DNA of 6,579 bases from contig CANMAT010000216.1 in the NCBI GenBank assembly GCA_947494865.1, positions 1 through 6,579 of the forward strand. Direction: 5' to 3'. This DNA comes from Deltaproteobacteria bacterium (GTDB lineage Bacteria; Myxococcota_A; Polyangia; Polyangiales; Ga0077539). How positions within the stretch are numbered: position 1 is the stretch's first letter; the number at the start of each line of letters is the position of its first letter. Below, piece after piece: positions 6,185-6,579 of this stretch. A program made the position numbers and the translations under genes. The notes under the pieces were generated by a model. The model did not search any database and was not told the origin of the DNA. It saw only the letters and a list, made by a program, of their open reading frames with translations.

Positions 6185-6579
6185 ATGCCCCTCGCGGCGC
6201 TCCTCCTGGTCAACATCGCCGCGGGCTTCGCGCTGTCGCTCGCGGCGGCGCGCGAGCTGCGGGCCTCGCCGCGCGCGGCCTTCGCCCTGCAGAGCTTCGC
6301 GGCGCTGTGCCTCCACGAGGCCCTCGTGGCCGCGCCCGCGGCGTTCTACCTCCTCGCGCGTCACACCGACTGGATGCTCGGCTACGCCGTCGCGGGCGCG
6401 CGGCTCCCCTCGGCGATCCTGCTCGTGGCGTCGGCGGGCGTCGGGCTCGCGGCCGTCGGGGGCTTCGCGCTCGGCGCCCGGTGGATGCGCGACCACCGCC
6501 CCCGTCAGGCGGCCCTCGCCGCCGGGGGATGCGCCCTCGCCGCCCTCGCGGGCCTCGCCGTCCTGCGGGCGCGCGCGGG
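6185..6579 (+). CDS. Multi-pass membrane protein, partial (runs off the window end)
   Basis: An open frame from the ATG at 6185 to the window end, 131 complete codons with no stop. It begins 10 bases after the dapB stop, so it is probably the next gene of the same operon. Seen: four hydrophobic Ala/Leu/Val-rich segments at about 3-22, 33-57, 76-98 and 109-127, joined by short basic or polar loops (REL, RHTDW, RWMRDHRPRQ). This is the pattern of an integral inner-membrane protein, with a possible positive-inside loop at 99-107. Codon use (G/C third positions) agrees with dapB. No family motif is recognised in the visible part, so function is unknown; membership in the lysine operon alone does not define it. 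No good Shine-Dalgarno is visible. The opposite-strand frame here is very Arg-rich and is a shadow. Confidence 0.65.
   Translation, partial: MPLAALLLVNIAAGFALSLAAARELRASPRAAFALQSFAALCLHEALVAAPAAFYLLARHTDWMLGYAVAGARLPSAILLVASAGVGLAAVGGFALGARWMRDHRPRQAALAAGGCALAALAGLAVLRARA

Noticed and set aside
5176..6216. 346-codon minus-strand frame opposite dapB
   Set aside because: dapB on the plus strand is unambiguous; this frame is a GC-driven shadow.
6047..6496. 149-codon minus-strand frame at the window end
   Set aside because: Arg/Glu/Gly-rich and overlaps the dapB end; the plus-strand frame gives clean membrane segments.

Overview
This 6.6 kb window is very GC-rich, with G or C in almost every third codon position. 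The genes are close to the usual bacterial lengths and tightly packed. The style of the first gene, a lipoprotein with an Asp/Ala/Val-rich linker followed by cysteine-bearing beta modules, together with a GH57 branching-type enzyme, suggests a Myxococcota-type (Polyangia-like) delta-proteobacterial chromosome. That placement is an inference from style; no rRNA or marker gene is present to prove it. No tRNA, rRNA, insertion sequence, CRISPR array or phage gene was seen.

Left part (1-2722, minus strand): two cell-envelope genes. The upstream one (2006-2722) encodes a 238-residue exported, probably lipidated, beta-rich protein of unknown function. It is followed after 78 bases by a 631-residue lipoprotein (32-1927). 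This has a short lipoprotein signal, a D/A/V-rich tether, three tandem modules of about 125 residues that each repeat the same four-cysteine pattern, and a C-terminal nidogen-like beta domain. A short perfect hairpin lies between the two genes.

Centre (2723-2864): a 142-base divergent intergenic region that must carry the start signals for both directions. No convincing promoter boxes could be assigned in it.

Right part (2865-6579, plus strand): a tightly packed operon. It begins with a GH57/DUF1957 enzyme of the AmyC / 1,4-alpha-glucan branching type (529 aa). Its stop codon overlaps the dapA start (ATGA). dapA is followed after 2 bases by dapB (GTG start), and 10 bases after dapB a multi-pass membrane protein begins and runs off the window end. 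DapA and DapB catalyse consecutive steps, condensing aspartate semialdehyde with pyruvate and then reducing the product, on the way to diaminopimelate (peptidoglycan) and lysine. The GH57 enzyme would act on intracellular alpha-glucan (glycogen), so the operon joins storage-carbon and cell-wall/lysine metabolism.

Most of the window is ordinary chromosome. The points most worth a second look are the modular cysteine-repeat lipoprotein, the translational coupling of the GH57 gene to dapA, and the absence of tyrosine in a central stretch of the GH57 enzyme. No clearly new multi-gene system was found.
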